Source of the DNA: Fulvia fulva
Taxonomy: Eukaryota > Ascomycota > Dothideomycetes > Mycosphaerellales > Mycosphaerellaceae
Assembly (NCBI RefSeq): GCF_020509005.1
Contig: NC_063012.1
Coordinates: 1,736,001 to 1,800,000 of the forward strand
DNA length: 64,000 nucleotides
Direction of reading: 5' to 3'
Numbering within the stretch: the stretch's first letter is position 1; each line of letters starts with the position of its first letter. The translations under genes and the position numbers were made by a program. Positions 56,801-64,000 of this stretch are shown piece by piece. Below the pieces are notes generated by a model, which worked only from the letters and a program-made list of their open reading frames with translations, was not told where the DNA came from and did not search any database.

Positions 56801-58133
56801 GCCCTAGGGCGCTTATACCCGACCGCCGCTAGCTAGTTCCGGTATAGGCTAGCCTTACGGTCGCCGTAGAATCTTAGGGCGACGGTTCTGTTTATGATTG
56901 CCTTGTTTTTTGCTAGTTTCCGCTATAGGCATTCCGCGCTATATAATAGGTAGTGCCCCGGACAGTTCGCGTACCGTCTCGTAGCCGATATATAGTCCCT
57001 AGATATATAGTCTCCTATATAGTTCGAGCAGGCCTACTTGTTTATATACGTATAGGTTTTGTGTCTATACTATTAGCATTCGAAGTATTAGAGGACACGA
57101 AAGGATAAGGAGTGCTTTTCTACTATCTTAAGGCTATATTACTAGATTAGGCCTTGTTCTATCGCTAGATCCGCCGCTTTCGCGTCTTATAGCTATACTA
57201 TTAGCGCCGAGGCCTTCTTACCTTCTAGCCATTTCCTATAGAGCTAAGTCGCCTTCTAGATTAGAGAGTTAAGAGTGACCGGGTTGTCCTCTTAGAGAGT
57301 ACGTAGGTGACCTTAGTTAGTTAGGTCGAACTCCTTAGGTATATCGTAGACTAGGATCGTAAATTACTTCGTTAAGACCTTTGCTAATACCGTAACCTTA
57401 GATACCTACTATAGCTATACCTCTAGGTACATCCTAGTAGTAGTAGAGCTAGTATAGATATATAGAGTGCCGTTAGACTATTAGTTCACTACGACTACCC
57501 CTAGTTAGTTAATTCGTTAGGCGAGCTCCTTATTCGATAGCTTCGTAACTTCGGCCTAGTCTTCCTTTACTATAATACGGATCGTAACTATATCGTACGA
57601 TAGACGGGGGCCTAGTATCGATACCGCGACCAATACCTAGCTATAGGGGTATTAATGCCGGGTGGCCTTACTAATCGCCTAAGACGTCGTCCTTATTTCT
57701 TATTACCCTCGGTAATACGATAGTATAAGCGCCGTACGTAGCTAAGTAATCATTACCTATAGAGACTAGTATAGGAGCTAATCGTTAGTTTCTATACTTT
57801 TTACGTCCTCTATAAGTTGCTACTAGTTGTCTTAGGGGAGCTTTGCCTATAGAGCCGTAGGCGTCGGTAGTACCGTAGTCTAGGCTACTATTACCTAGGA
57901 GTTGCCTAATGTAGCTAGGCACCTCCGCGGTGTTTAGAGCTAAAGAAATAGGGAAAAGAGAACTTCAAGCTGTCTAGATTAAATAAGGTAGAACTCCCTT
58001 AATTCTAGAGGCAGTGGCCTACTTTATAGATCGTTAGAATAGCCTTTATAAGAGCTTTCGAATATATCGTATTTTAGGGCTATAATAGATCGATATCGTA
58101 ATTAGCTTCGAGATATACTCTGGCTATATAATC
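53801..58133 (-). mobile_element. RIPed LINE A in B-old, 5' part
   Basis: This is the remainder of the full-length LINE A interrupted by gypsy-4. ORF2 corresponds to about 53807-56640 and ORF1 to about 56620-57900 on the minus strand, both heavily RIPed. The whole LINE (46832-47509 plus 53807-58133) is about 5 kb and is flanked by GATAACGAATAATA (46818-46831, 58134-58147). Its outermost 39 bp at the 5' end (58095-58133) are not shared with other LINE A copies. The antisense frame 55309-55548 is a shadow. Confidence 0.92.
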
Positions 58134-59020
58134 GATAACGAATAATACTATACGACGACATTACTATCGTATAGTATAGCGTAAACAAAAGTAGGGATAA
58201 GGTCTAGCGCTACTTTCTATAAGAGCTAGATCCGCTACGGTACTACGTTATTACGGTATAGGAACTATAGATCAACCCCTACGTAGGACTCCTAGCCACT
58301 TAGAATGACCGGAAATACTATACTATAATCGCGGGCTAACGAGGCGTTATCCCGAGGATATATATATACGTAAGTAAGACTATAGACCTCGAGTCGTAGA
58401 AGGTTATACTACCGTAGTAGGGTAACCTAGGAGACATAATATCAATCTAGATTAATACGACATAAGGCTCTATCTAGATCTATAACGTTTATAATCCGCT
58501 ACTACGGGGTCGGACGAGTAGGAAACTAGGAACCCTCGCCTACCTAGAGCGGACCCTAAGCTAAGACACGAAGCAAGTACTCCTTAGCGACTTTAACCTC
58601 TACTACCTATAGTAGGGACTCGAATTCACTCCCCCGTACGCGTTTCTAGGGGGAAAGCTACTAGATATAACCGTACGCTACGGAATAGCCTTAGTAATAC
58701 TAAAGGGAATAGAGACGTAGAAGGCCCGTATAAGTATAAGTACAATCGACCTATACTTTCTATTACGAGAACTTAAAGGGAGACTAGTCTAATGCCGACT
58801 AAACTACGCGCTAGAGGCCTTCTTAGACTATATCTCTATTTAATCGACGCTAGGGGTGAAGGCTATAGAGGAGCTAGTAAGCGAACTACGCCGTAACTAG
58901 AAGAAGGTACGCTAGGACGATATAAGAGGCTTCCTAATAGCGAACCTACTATAGTATAGAGAACTCGAGACGACAGCTTAGCTAGATCAAGTAGCGGAAT
59001 AGATTACCTCGGTTATATAG
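58134..59020 (+). mobile_element. B-old piece 4: LINE B ORF2 endonuclease region, RIPed
   Basis: This begins with the right target duplication of the RIPed LINE A at the ORF1/ORF2 junction and continues through the endonuclease domain to ITSVIW, matching about 42618-43510 of the intact copy. It ends with TACCTCGGTTATATAG (59005-59020), repeated at 63919-63934 around LINE C. There are frequent RIP stops. Confidence 0.9.
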
Positions 59021-59214
59021 ATAGATAGATGATTCATTTACCCGTTATGGTGCCCTCCGGCCCATGCGGGTTTATGTCTATATATGTTACTGCATAAGGT
59101 AGGAAACCTATTCCTAGGTAAAAACCTCCTCTCCTTCTCTAATAGCTTCCTTGCCATGAGTTCTCAGTTTTCCTTCCATTAGGGTGCACTAGTGTCATAG
59201 TGGTTAGCCTCTGA

Positions 59215-62200
59215 CTACCTTGTCTGCAACCCTAGAGTTGTCCCCCTCTTCCTGCTCTCCTCCTCCTTCTTTCTCTCCTCAATCCATCTCTCTGTTTCCC
59301 TAGTAAGAGAGAACTGCTCCAAAAATCCTTGGTGGATGATCCACCTTGTAATTCTCTGGAGGTCTCCCTTATTGCTGATCATGGCTTGGAAGTTTCTGTT
59401 CCTTGCCCTTGCCCTCCATTCACCTCTCCCTGTACTCCATTCTTTGCAAACCAGAAGTCTATGTTCGACATTCTGGGACAGGTAGCCGCATGGGCAACTC
59501 TTGTCTTCGATACCTGGGACTTTTCTCTGATGCAGGTATGCCCTGACTCCGATGTGTTCAGAGCGGATTTGTATTGCTATGCTTGCTTCTGACCTGGTCA
59601 GGTCTGAGTACAGTAGGTAGTTGTGGCTACCAAACTGTTGGAGTGCCTTTGGGGTTCCTGGCCTCTGTGGGGTTCTTGTCCATTCAGTCTTCCAGAGGAG
59701 TCCTGCCATCCTTTCAGCTAGAGACTGTTGCTTCTTCCCTTGGCTGGCTGCTGATCCTCTCCCTTGAGCCCCTCTGTCCTGTTCCTGCTGGGCTAGGTGC
59801 AGCTGTTCTGTTAGTTCTTTGAACTTCTGCAGGTCCTGCTGCTTCTGTGGGGCTGGATTGGGTCTTGCTTGTCTGTGCCTTCTTGTGCACTGGCTCCTGA
59901 TTTTGTTGACTGCCTTCTGGATTACTAGCTGGGCTGGGTATGCAGACGTCTTTCCTGCATACTGGTATCTCAACCCTTGAAGGTAGAGCTTGGCTGGTGG
60001 GGAGCCAGACTCCATTTCGACCACCCTTGTTGGAGTTGACTTGTATGCTCCAAGCACCTTTTTCAGACAGGAGGCTTGGGCTCTGCTGATGGGATCTGCA
60101 ATTCTCTTTGGGATCTTGTCTTGGGCTGACCAGATCTGGGCTCCATATAGCATGGCTGGCTTCACAATGGCCTTGTACATAACCTTTGCTTTCGCAAATG
60201 TGGCTCCCCATGTGGAGGCTGTAAGCCTGTCAATTGATTGCCTGTTGTTGTCTGCTCTTGCCTGTGCTTTCTTGACCTGTGGTCCCCAGCTGAGCTTTGG
60301 ATCCATCCATATTCCTAGCACCCTTAATTCACTTGAGGGTTCTGTTGTGTGTCCCTGAATAGTGATTGGGGCTTGCATATTGTGTCTGTTTCTGGCTCTA
60401 CTGAAGTGGATGAGTTGATACTTCTCTGGGGCAAATCTGGCTCCATGTTTCCTGGCCCATTCCTCACATTCCTTGTGTTTCTTCTGCAAGATTCTGCAGT
60501 TCTCTTCTGTGCTGTCTGACCAGGCTAGGATGTTTGTGTCATCTACAAACCCTGAGGCTGATGTGTTTCTGGAGTTTAGCTTTGCTGGCAGGTCTGCCAT
60601 AAAGAGGAGAAACAGGATTGGAGACATTGTTGATCCCTGTGGGATTCCTGTCTCTGTAGGCATGCTGTCAGATTTGTATCTGCCCAGTCTTAGTCTTGTG
60701 GTTCTGCCTCTGAGGAAGGACTGGATAAACTGGACTGTCCAGTTAGGGATAGCCTTCTGTTTCAGGATGTGGATCAGCCTCTGGTGTGAGACATTGTCAA
60801 AGGCTCCTGATATGTCTAGTGAGAGGAGTGTGGCTGCTTTGTTGTTCCCAAAGTGCCATAGGGTCTTGATCTGCTCTGTGATAAGTTCCACAGCTGTTAG
60901 TGTTGATCTTTGTTTCCTGCCTCCCATCTGTTCTTCAGGAAGGATTCCATGTTCTTCAGCTAGGTTTGTCAGCCTTTCTGCTATGATCTTTTCCAGGAGT
61001 TTGCCTAGTGTGTTGAGCAAGGCAATAGGTCTGTATGCCTTTAGCTTTGTGTAGTCCTCTTTCTGTGGTTTTCTCAAGACCACAGTCAGTGACTCCTTGA
61101 AGTGTTTAGGGCAGTGCCCTTGGGCCATGCACTGTGAAAAGATGTTTGACAGTGCAGGGGAGATCTGGTCCTTGCATGTCTTAATGAACAAGTTTGGAAT
61201 CCCATCTGGTCCTGGGGCCTTGTTTCCTGAGAGTGTCTTAATGATGCTCTTGATCTCTCCCTCTCCCACTGTGCAGGATTGCTCTAGTGGTGTTGGATAC
61301 ACACTGCCCTCCAGATCCTGCAGGTCAGCTTCTACCTGTGTGCCAAAGAAATGTTTCCCCAATGCCTGTGCCTTTCCTGGGAGAGTGTGTTGGATTACTC
61401 CTTCCTGGTCTTCAATGTTTGGAAACTGGGGCAGCATGTTTCTGTCCTGTGTGGGTTGTCTTGCCCACTTTGCTAGTTTCCACATCTTCTCAGGATTCTG
61501 GGTAATGGATCCAACTGTTGACCTCCACTCCAGCATCTTGTCCCTCTTGATCTGGGCCTTCTTGTCTCTGGTTGCCTGGTTGTATCTGTCCCATGCTTCC
61601 TGGGAGTGGCTCTGGGTAAGGGCTCTCCTGGCCTGCCTGGCTGCCTTGACCTTCTCTGAGCATTCCTTTGTCCAGAATGGCTTCTGGTACAGTGACTGTT
61701 TCTTTTCTCTGGTGTGGGCTGCCGCAGTTTCCTGCATTGTTCTAACCAGTTCTGCCACTGCTTGGTCTATGTCTAAGGCTGTTTCCAGTCTCCTGGTCTC
61801 TAGTCCAGCTAGCTTCTGTTCCAGGTCTTGTCTGATCTGTTCCCAGTTGGCTGCCTTCCAGGCCAGCTGAGGTTCTAGGTCTCCTTCCTGCTGTGTCTGT
61901 GTTTCAAACTCCACCTGAATTGGGAGGTGATCTGATGAGGACTCCAAGTCCTGGTTAACCCAGCATCTGGTGACCTTCTGCTGCAGGTCATGTGATGCAA
62001 AGCACAGGTCAATGGTGCTTGAGCTTGCTCTCTGTGACCAGGTAGTTAGGCCCTTTGGGGTAACTAGGTGCATGTTGTTGCTTTGGGTAGTGGAGAGGAG
62101 TCTGTTAGCTAGGAAGTGATGGGCAGGTGCAAAGTCTGATCCCCATGTAGGATGGTGCAAGTTGAAGTCTCCCAGCACGATGTGTTGGGAGTCACTCTGC

Positions 62201-62601
62201 AGGATGTCTGGCAGCTGTTGTAGTGTGCCCAGCTGGGTGCTGCTTCTGGAGCTGGGGGGTGGGTTGTATACACTATGGATGTGGATGCTGCCTTGGTTGG
62301 TGTTGAGTCTGACTGAGGTGATGTCTCCCCCTTCCTGTTGGATTTGTTCCCAGCTGTCTGTTGCCATCTCTTTGCTGATGTACATGCATGTTCTAGGGGT
62401 GCCTTGTTTGGCTAGGAGTGTGTGATACCTTGGGTCGTTAGCAGTAGATGGTCTGTTAGATTTGCTGTTGATCCAAGGTTCCTGGACTGCAATAACTAGG
62501 TGTTTCTTTGGGTCCAGTGCTTGGAGAAAGCTTCTCTGGACCTTGTGCTGGCTTTTGTTGACGTTGTACTGGATAGTGGTAAGATTAGGTGTCTCAATCA
62601 T
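59215..62601 (-). CDS. LINE C ORF2: endonuclease-reverse transcriptase
   Basis: This is a 1128-residue protein starting MIETPNLTTIQYNVNKS. The endonuclease domain shows AVQEPWIN, VLGDFNLHHPTW and SSDHLPIQVE. Reverse transcriptase shows NKAPGPDGIPNLFIK, KAYRPIALLNTLGK, SLDISGAFDNVSH, GIPQGSTMSPILF and FVDD at 685-688. A Q- and K-rich linker follows, then LTRSEASIAIQIRSEHIGVRAYL and the zinc-like CPCGY...H...C near 1032-1050. No RNase H motif is visible. The ATG (62599-62601) overlaps the ORF1 stop as ATGA, so translation is probably coupled. Codons are CpG-poor compared with LINE A and LINE B. Confidence 0.95.
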   Translation of the reverse strand: MIETPNLTTIQYNVNKSQHKVQRSFLQALDPKKHLVIAVQEPWINSKSNRPSTANDPRYHTLLAKQGTPRTCMYISKEMATDSWEQIQQEGGDITSVRLNTNQGSIHIHSVYNPPPSSRSSTQLGTLQQLPDILQSDSQHIVLGDFNLHHPTWGSDFAPAHHFLANRLLSTTQSNNMHLVTPKGLTTWSQRASSSTIDLCFASHDLQQKVTRCWVNQDLESSSDHLPIQVEFETQTQQEGDLEPQLAWKAANWEQIRQDLEQKLAGLETRRLETALDIDQAVAELVRTMQETAAAHTREKKQSLYQKPFWTKECSEKVKAARQARRALTQSHSQEAWDRYNQATRDKKAQIKRDKMLEWRSTVGSITQNPEKMWKLAKWARQPTQDRNMLPQFPNIEDQEGVIQHTLPGKAQALGKHFFGTQVEADLQDLEGSVYPTPLEQSCTVGEGEIKSIIKTLSGNKAPGPDGIPNLFIKTCKDQISPALSNIFSQCMAQGHCPKHFKESLTVVLRKPQKEDYTKLKAYRPIALLNTLGKLLEKIIAERLTNLAEEHGILPEEQMGGRKQRSTLTAVELITEQIKTLWHFGNNKAATLLSLDISGAFDNVSHQRLIHILKQKAIPNWTVQFIQSFLRGRTTRLRLGRYKSDSMPTETGIPQGSTMSPILFLLFMADLPAKLNSRNTSASGFVDDTNILAWSDSTEENCRILQKKHKECEEWARKHGARFAPEKYQLIHFSRARNRHNMQAPITIQGHTTEPSSELRVLGIWMDPKLSWGPQVKKAQARADNNRQSIDRLTASTWGATFAKAKVMYKAIVKPAMLYGAQIWSAQDKIPKRIADPISRAQASCLKKVLGAYKSTPTRVVEMESGSPPAKLYLQGLRYQYAGKTSAYPAQLVIQKAVNKIRSQCTRRHRQARPNPAPQKQQDLQKFKELTEQLHLAQQEQDRGAQGRGSAASQGKKQQSLAERMAGLLWKTEWTRTPQRPGTPKALQQFGSHNYLLYSDLTRSEASIAIQIRSEHIGVRAYLHQRKVPGIEDKSCPCGYLSQNVEHRLLVCKEWSTGRGEWRARARNRNFQAMISNKGDLQRITRWIIHQGFLEQFSLTRETERWIEERKKEEESRKRGTTLGLQTR

Positions 62602-63857
62602 GACTCATCCATGCTGGTCTCCTGCTGGTCTTCTCGTGCTTCCTGCTGCTGGCTGCTATTTGAGATTGTGGTAAGGTTGAGCCTGCTTTGTGACGGGTCT
62701 CTTCCTGCAACCACAATTGATTTTGGTCTACCCATAGCAGGGTGGCCTTGGGCCTGTGTGGTCTCTTCTGTTCTGCCTCTTTTCAGAGGGTTGTAGACAG
62801 TCCTTAGGGGTTCTTGGGTGATTGTCCCTGTCTGGAATCTGATAGGGGTGTTGATCCTGGCTTCTCTTGCCCTCCTCTTTGCCTCAATCCTAGCTGTGCA
62901 GTCTTGGGACCAGGAAGGGTGTTTCTTTCCACAGCATGCACATCTGGCTTCACTCTTTGGGGCTGTGCAATTCTGTACTTTGTGGCTACCAGCACAGTGG
63001 GAACAAGTGTCCTTTTGGCTTGGGCATCTAGTAGAGATATGACCATACTGTTGGCACTTGAAGCATTGCAGTAGTCTGTGGGTGCTTCTATGGATTTCTG
63101 TGTCCATTCTTTCGCATTCCCAGAAGATGCCCTTGTCAAGCACGGTGTTTGCCTGTTCTACAGTGCCTATCCAGAGCACTAGAGAAGACTCTCTCTTTGT
63201 GTCCTTTGTCTTTCTGTTGACCCATGCTGCTTTTGTGATCTGTAGCCCTGGGCATACAGCCTGGTTCTGGTCCTGCAGCCTCTTAAGGTCTCCTTCAATG
63301 TCAAACTTTGTGGTCATCCCATGGGCAATAACCATATTTTGTTGGTGTGAGACCTTAGCCGTCTTGCCTAGTTTGACTGTCCACTCCTTCTGTGTCTCTA
63401 GCCTCTTCCTGTCTTGCTCCTGTGCTGTGAACAGCTTAAGGACACCTCCCTTCTCTTTCCTGGCTCCAATGATGCCTTGTATCCCAATCTTCTGTATGAT
63501 CTCCTTGCCTGACAGGCCCTCAATCTCTTTCTGCTCTTGCTGGTCGGAAATGTAGACCTTGATAGCTGTTTTCTGGGGGGGAGGGTTTTGGGATGCAACT
63601 GCTGCCCAGGTTGGTTGGCTTAGTTTCTGGCCTTCCTGTGTCCTCTTCTTTGCTGCTGCTGCTACTGTCCTGTTAATGATCTGTCCTGTTTGGCTCCTTA
63701 GTGCCTTTAGCCCTCCAAGGAGCTCCAAAATCATCCCCTTAAGTGCTCTTTCTGGGTGCTCGCCATCTCCTGCCATTGCCATTGTTTCTGCCTTCCTGCA
63801 GACCTCCTTCCACTCGTTACTCTCCTGCTCCTGGTCGTTTCCTGCGATCGCTATCAT
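62598..63857 (-). CDS. LINE C ORF1: gag-like RNA-binding protein
   Basis: This is a 419-residue protein starting MIAIAGNDQE, 61 bp inside the element. The first 250 residues are charged and Q-rich with a QPTWAAVASQ motif near residue 81. Three zinc knuckles follow: C265-C268-H273-C278, C285-C288-H292-C297 and C306/C309-H313-C320. The C-terminus is basic, then acidic and Q-rich. It has the same plan as the LINE A and LINE B ORF1 proteins, and closest to LINE B in the stretch ending in VEQANTVLDKGIFWECERMDTE. Confidence 0.94.
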   Translation of the reverse strand: MIAIAGNDQEQESNEWKEVCRKAETMAMAGDGEHPERALKGMILELLGGLKALRSQTGQIINRTVAAAAKKRTQEGQKLSQPTWAAVASQNPPPQKTAIKVYISDQQEQKEIEGLSGKEIIQKIGIQGIIGARKEKGGVLKLFTAQEQDRKRLETQKEWTVKLGKTAKVSHQQNMVIAHGMTTKFDIEGDLKRLQDQNQAVCPGLQITKAAWVNRKTKDTKRESSLVLWIGTVEQANTVLDKGIFWECERMDTEIHRSTHRLLQCFKCQQYGHISTRCPSQKDTCSHCAGSHKVQNCTAPKSEARCACCGKKHPSWSQDCTARIEAKRRAREARINTPIRFQTGTITQEPLRTVYNPLKRGRTEETTQAQGHPAMGRPKSIVVAGRDPSQSRLNLTTISNSSQQQEAREDQQETSMDES

Positions 63858-63918
63858 CGTGTCACGCCTCTCTTTCCTACTATATAGGGTTCCTCTTTCC
63901 TCTATCTAGGTCCCTATA

Positions 63919-64000
63919 TACCTCGGTTATATAGCAAGTAGCGGAACAATATACGCCGTTACTCCGGCCCTTAATATAGTAGAAGGCCTTCTAGACCCCT
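63919..64000 (+). mobile_element. B-old piece 5: LINE B ORF2 continues past the window edge, RIPed
   Basis: This starts with the right target duplication of LINE C and continues ORF2 at IWQAAEQYTPLLRPSTQQKAFWTPE with RIP changes. The rest of B-old ORF2, its tail and its target duplication must lie to the right. Confidence 0.88.

Larger units (their letters stand above)
59021..63918 (-). mobile_element. LINE C, full length and intact
   Basis: This is a 4898-bp minus-strand LINE with both ORFs open and the 16-bp target duplication TACCTCGGTTATATAG (59005-59020, 63919-63934). The 5' UTR is short (61 bp) and the 3' UTR is about 190 bp, ending in a (TATC)n tail at 59021-59031. It is related to LINE A and LINE B in both ORFs but is a third family. 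Its base composition differs strongly: CpG is rare and CpA/TpG are abundant, the reverse of everything else in the window. There is no RIP damage. Confidence 0.95.

Noticed and set aside
1..64000. Host genes, tRNA or rRNA genes
   Set aside because: I found no frame, cloverleaf or rRNA segment that is not explained by the transposons; very short or RIPed RNA genes could be missed by eye.

Overview
This window is a nested transposon graveyard from a filamentous ascomycete (Pezizomycotina). I find no host gene, tRNA, rRNA or CRISPR array. The assignment rests on Tad-type LINEs, chromodomain Ty3/gypsy elements, and massive CpA-to-TpA (and TpG-to-TpA) decay with CpG retained, which is the signature of repeat-induced point mutation (RIP). 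Most coding frames are therefore full of TAG and TAA where paralogues read CAG, CAA or TGG. I cannot name the species.

Layout. 22-7073 is a RIP-killed gypsy element (gypsy-1, minus strand) with both LTRs and a 5-bp target duplication. 7134-9519 holds a RIPed LINE A 3' fragment joined to a RIPed LINE B fragment, an inverted duplicate of a junction near 46.8 kb. 9520-21834 is RIPed gypsy-2 (minus), split by a full-length RIPed LINE A (12537-17525). 21835-35910 is RIPed gypsy-3 (minus), split by an intact LINE A (22253-27223) and a full-length RIPed LINE A (28284-33256). A 143-bp LINE A scrap follows.

From about 36070 to the right edge, one ancient RIPed LINE B copy (B-old) is cut into five pieces by four insertions: a composite of a 1.08-kb unknown sequence fused to a truncated LINE A (36409-40435); an intact LINE B (41054-46181); a RIPed LINE A (46832-58133), itself split by an intact chromodomain gypsy with identical 520-bp LTRs (47510-53800); and an intact LINE C (59021-63918).

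The intact elements look competent. Each full-length LINE has ORF1 (three zinc knuckles) overlapping ORF2 (endonuclease, reverse transcriptase, C-terminal zinc motif), ends in a (TATC)n tail, and is flanked by 14-16 bp duplications. The gypsy element has gag and pol joined by a clear -1 frameshift signal and a chromodomain.

The main findings are: a composite LINE that looks like a template-switch product; evidence that RIP itself created the TA-rich sites used by later LINE insertions (4 of 4 testable cases); a slippery heptamer plus stem-loop at the gag stop; a pol frame that runs into the 3' LTR and stops inside the putative TATA box; and preserved empty sites in an inverted duplicate.
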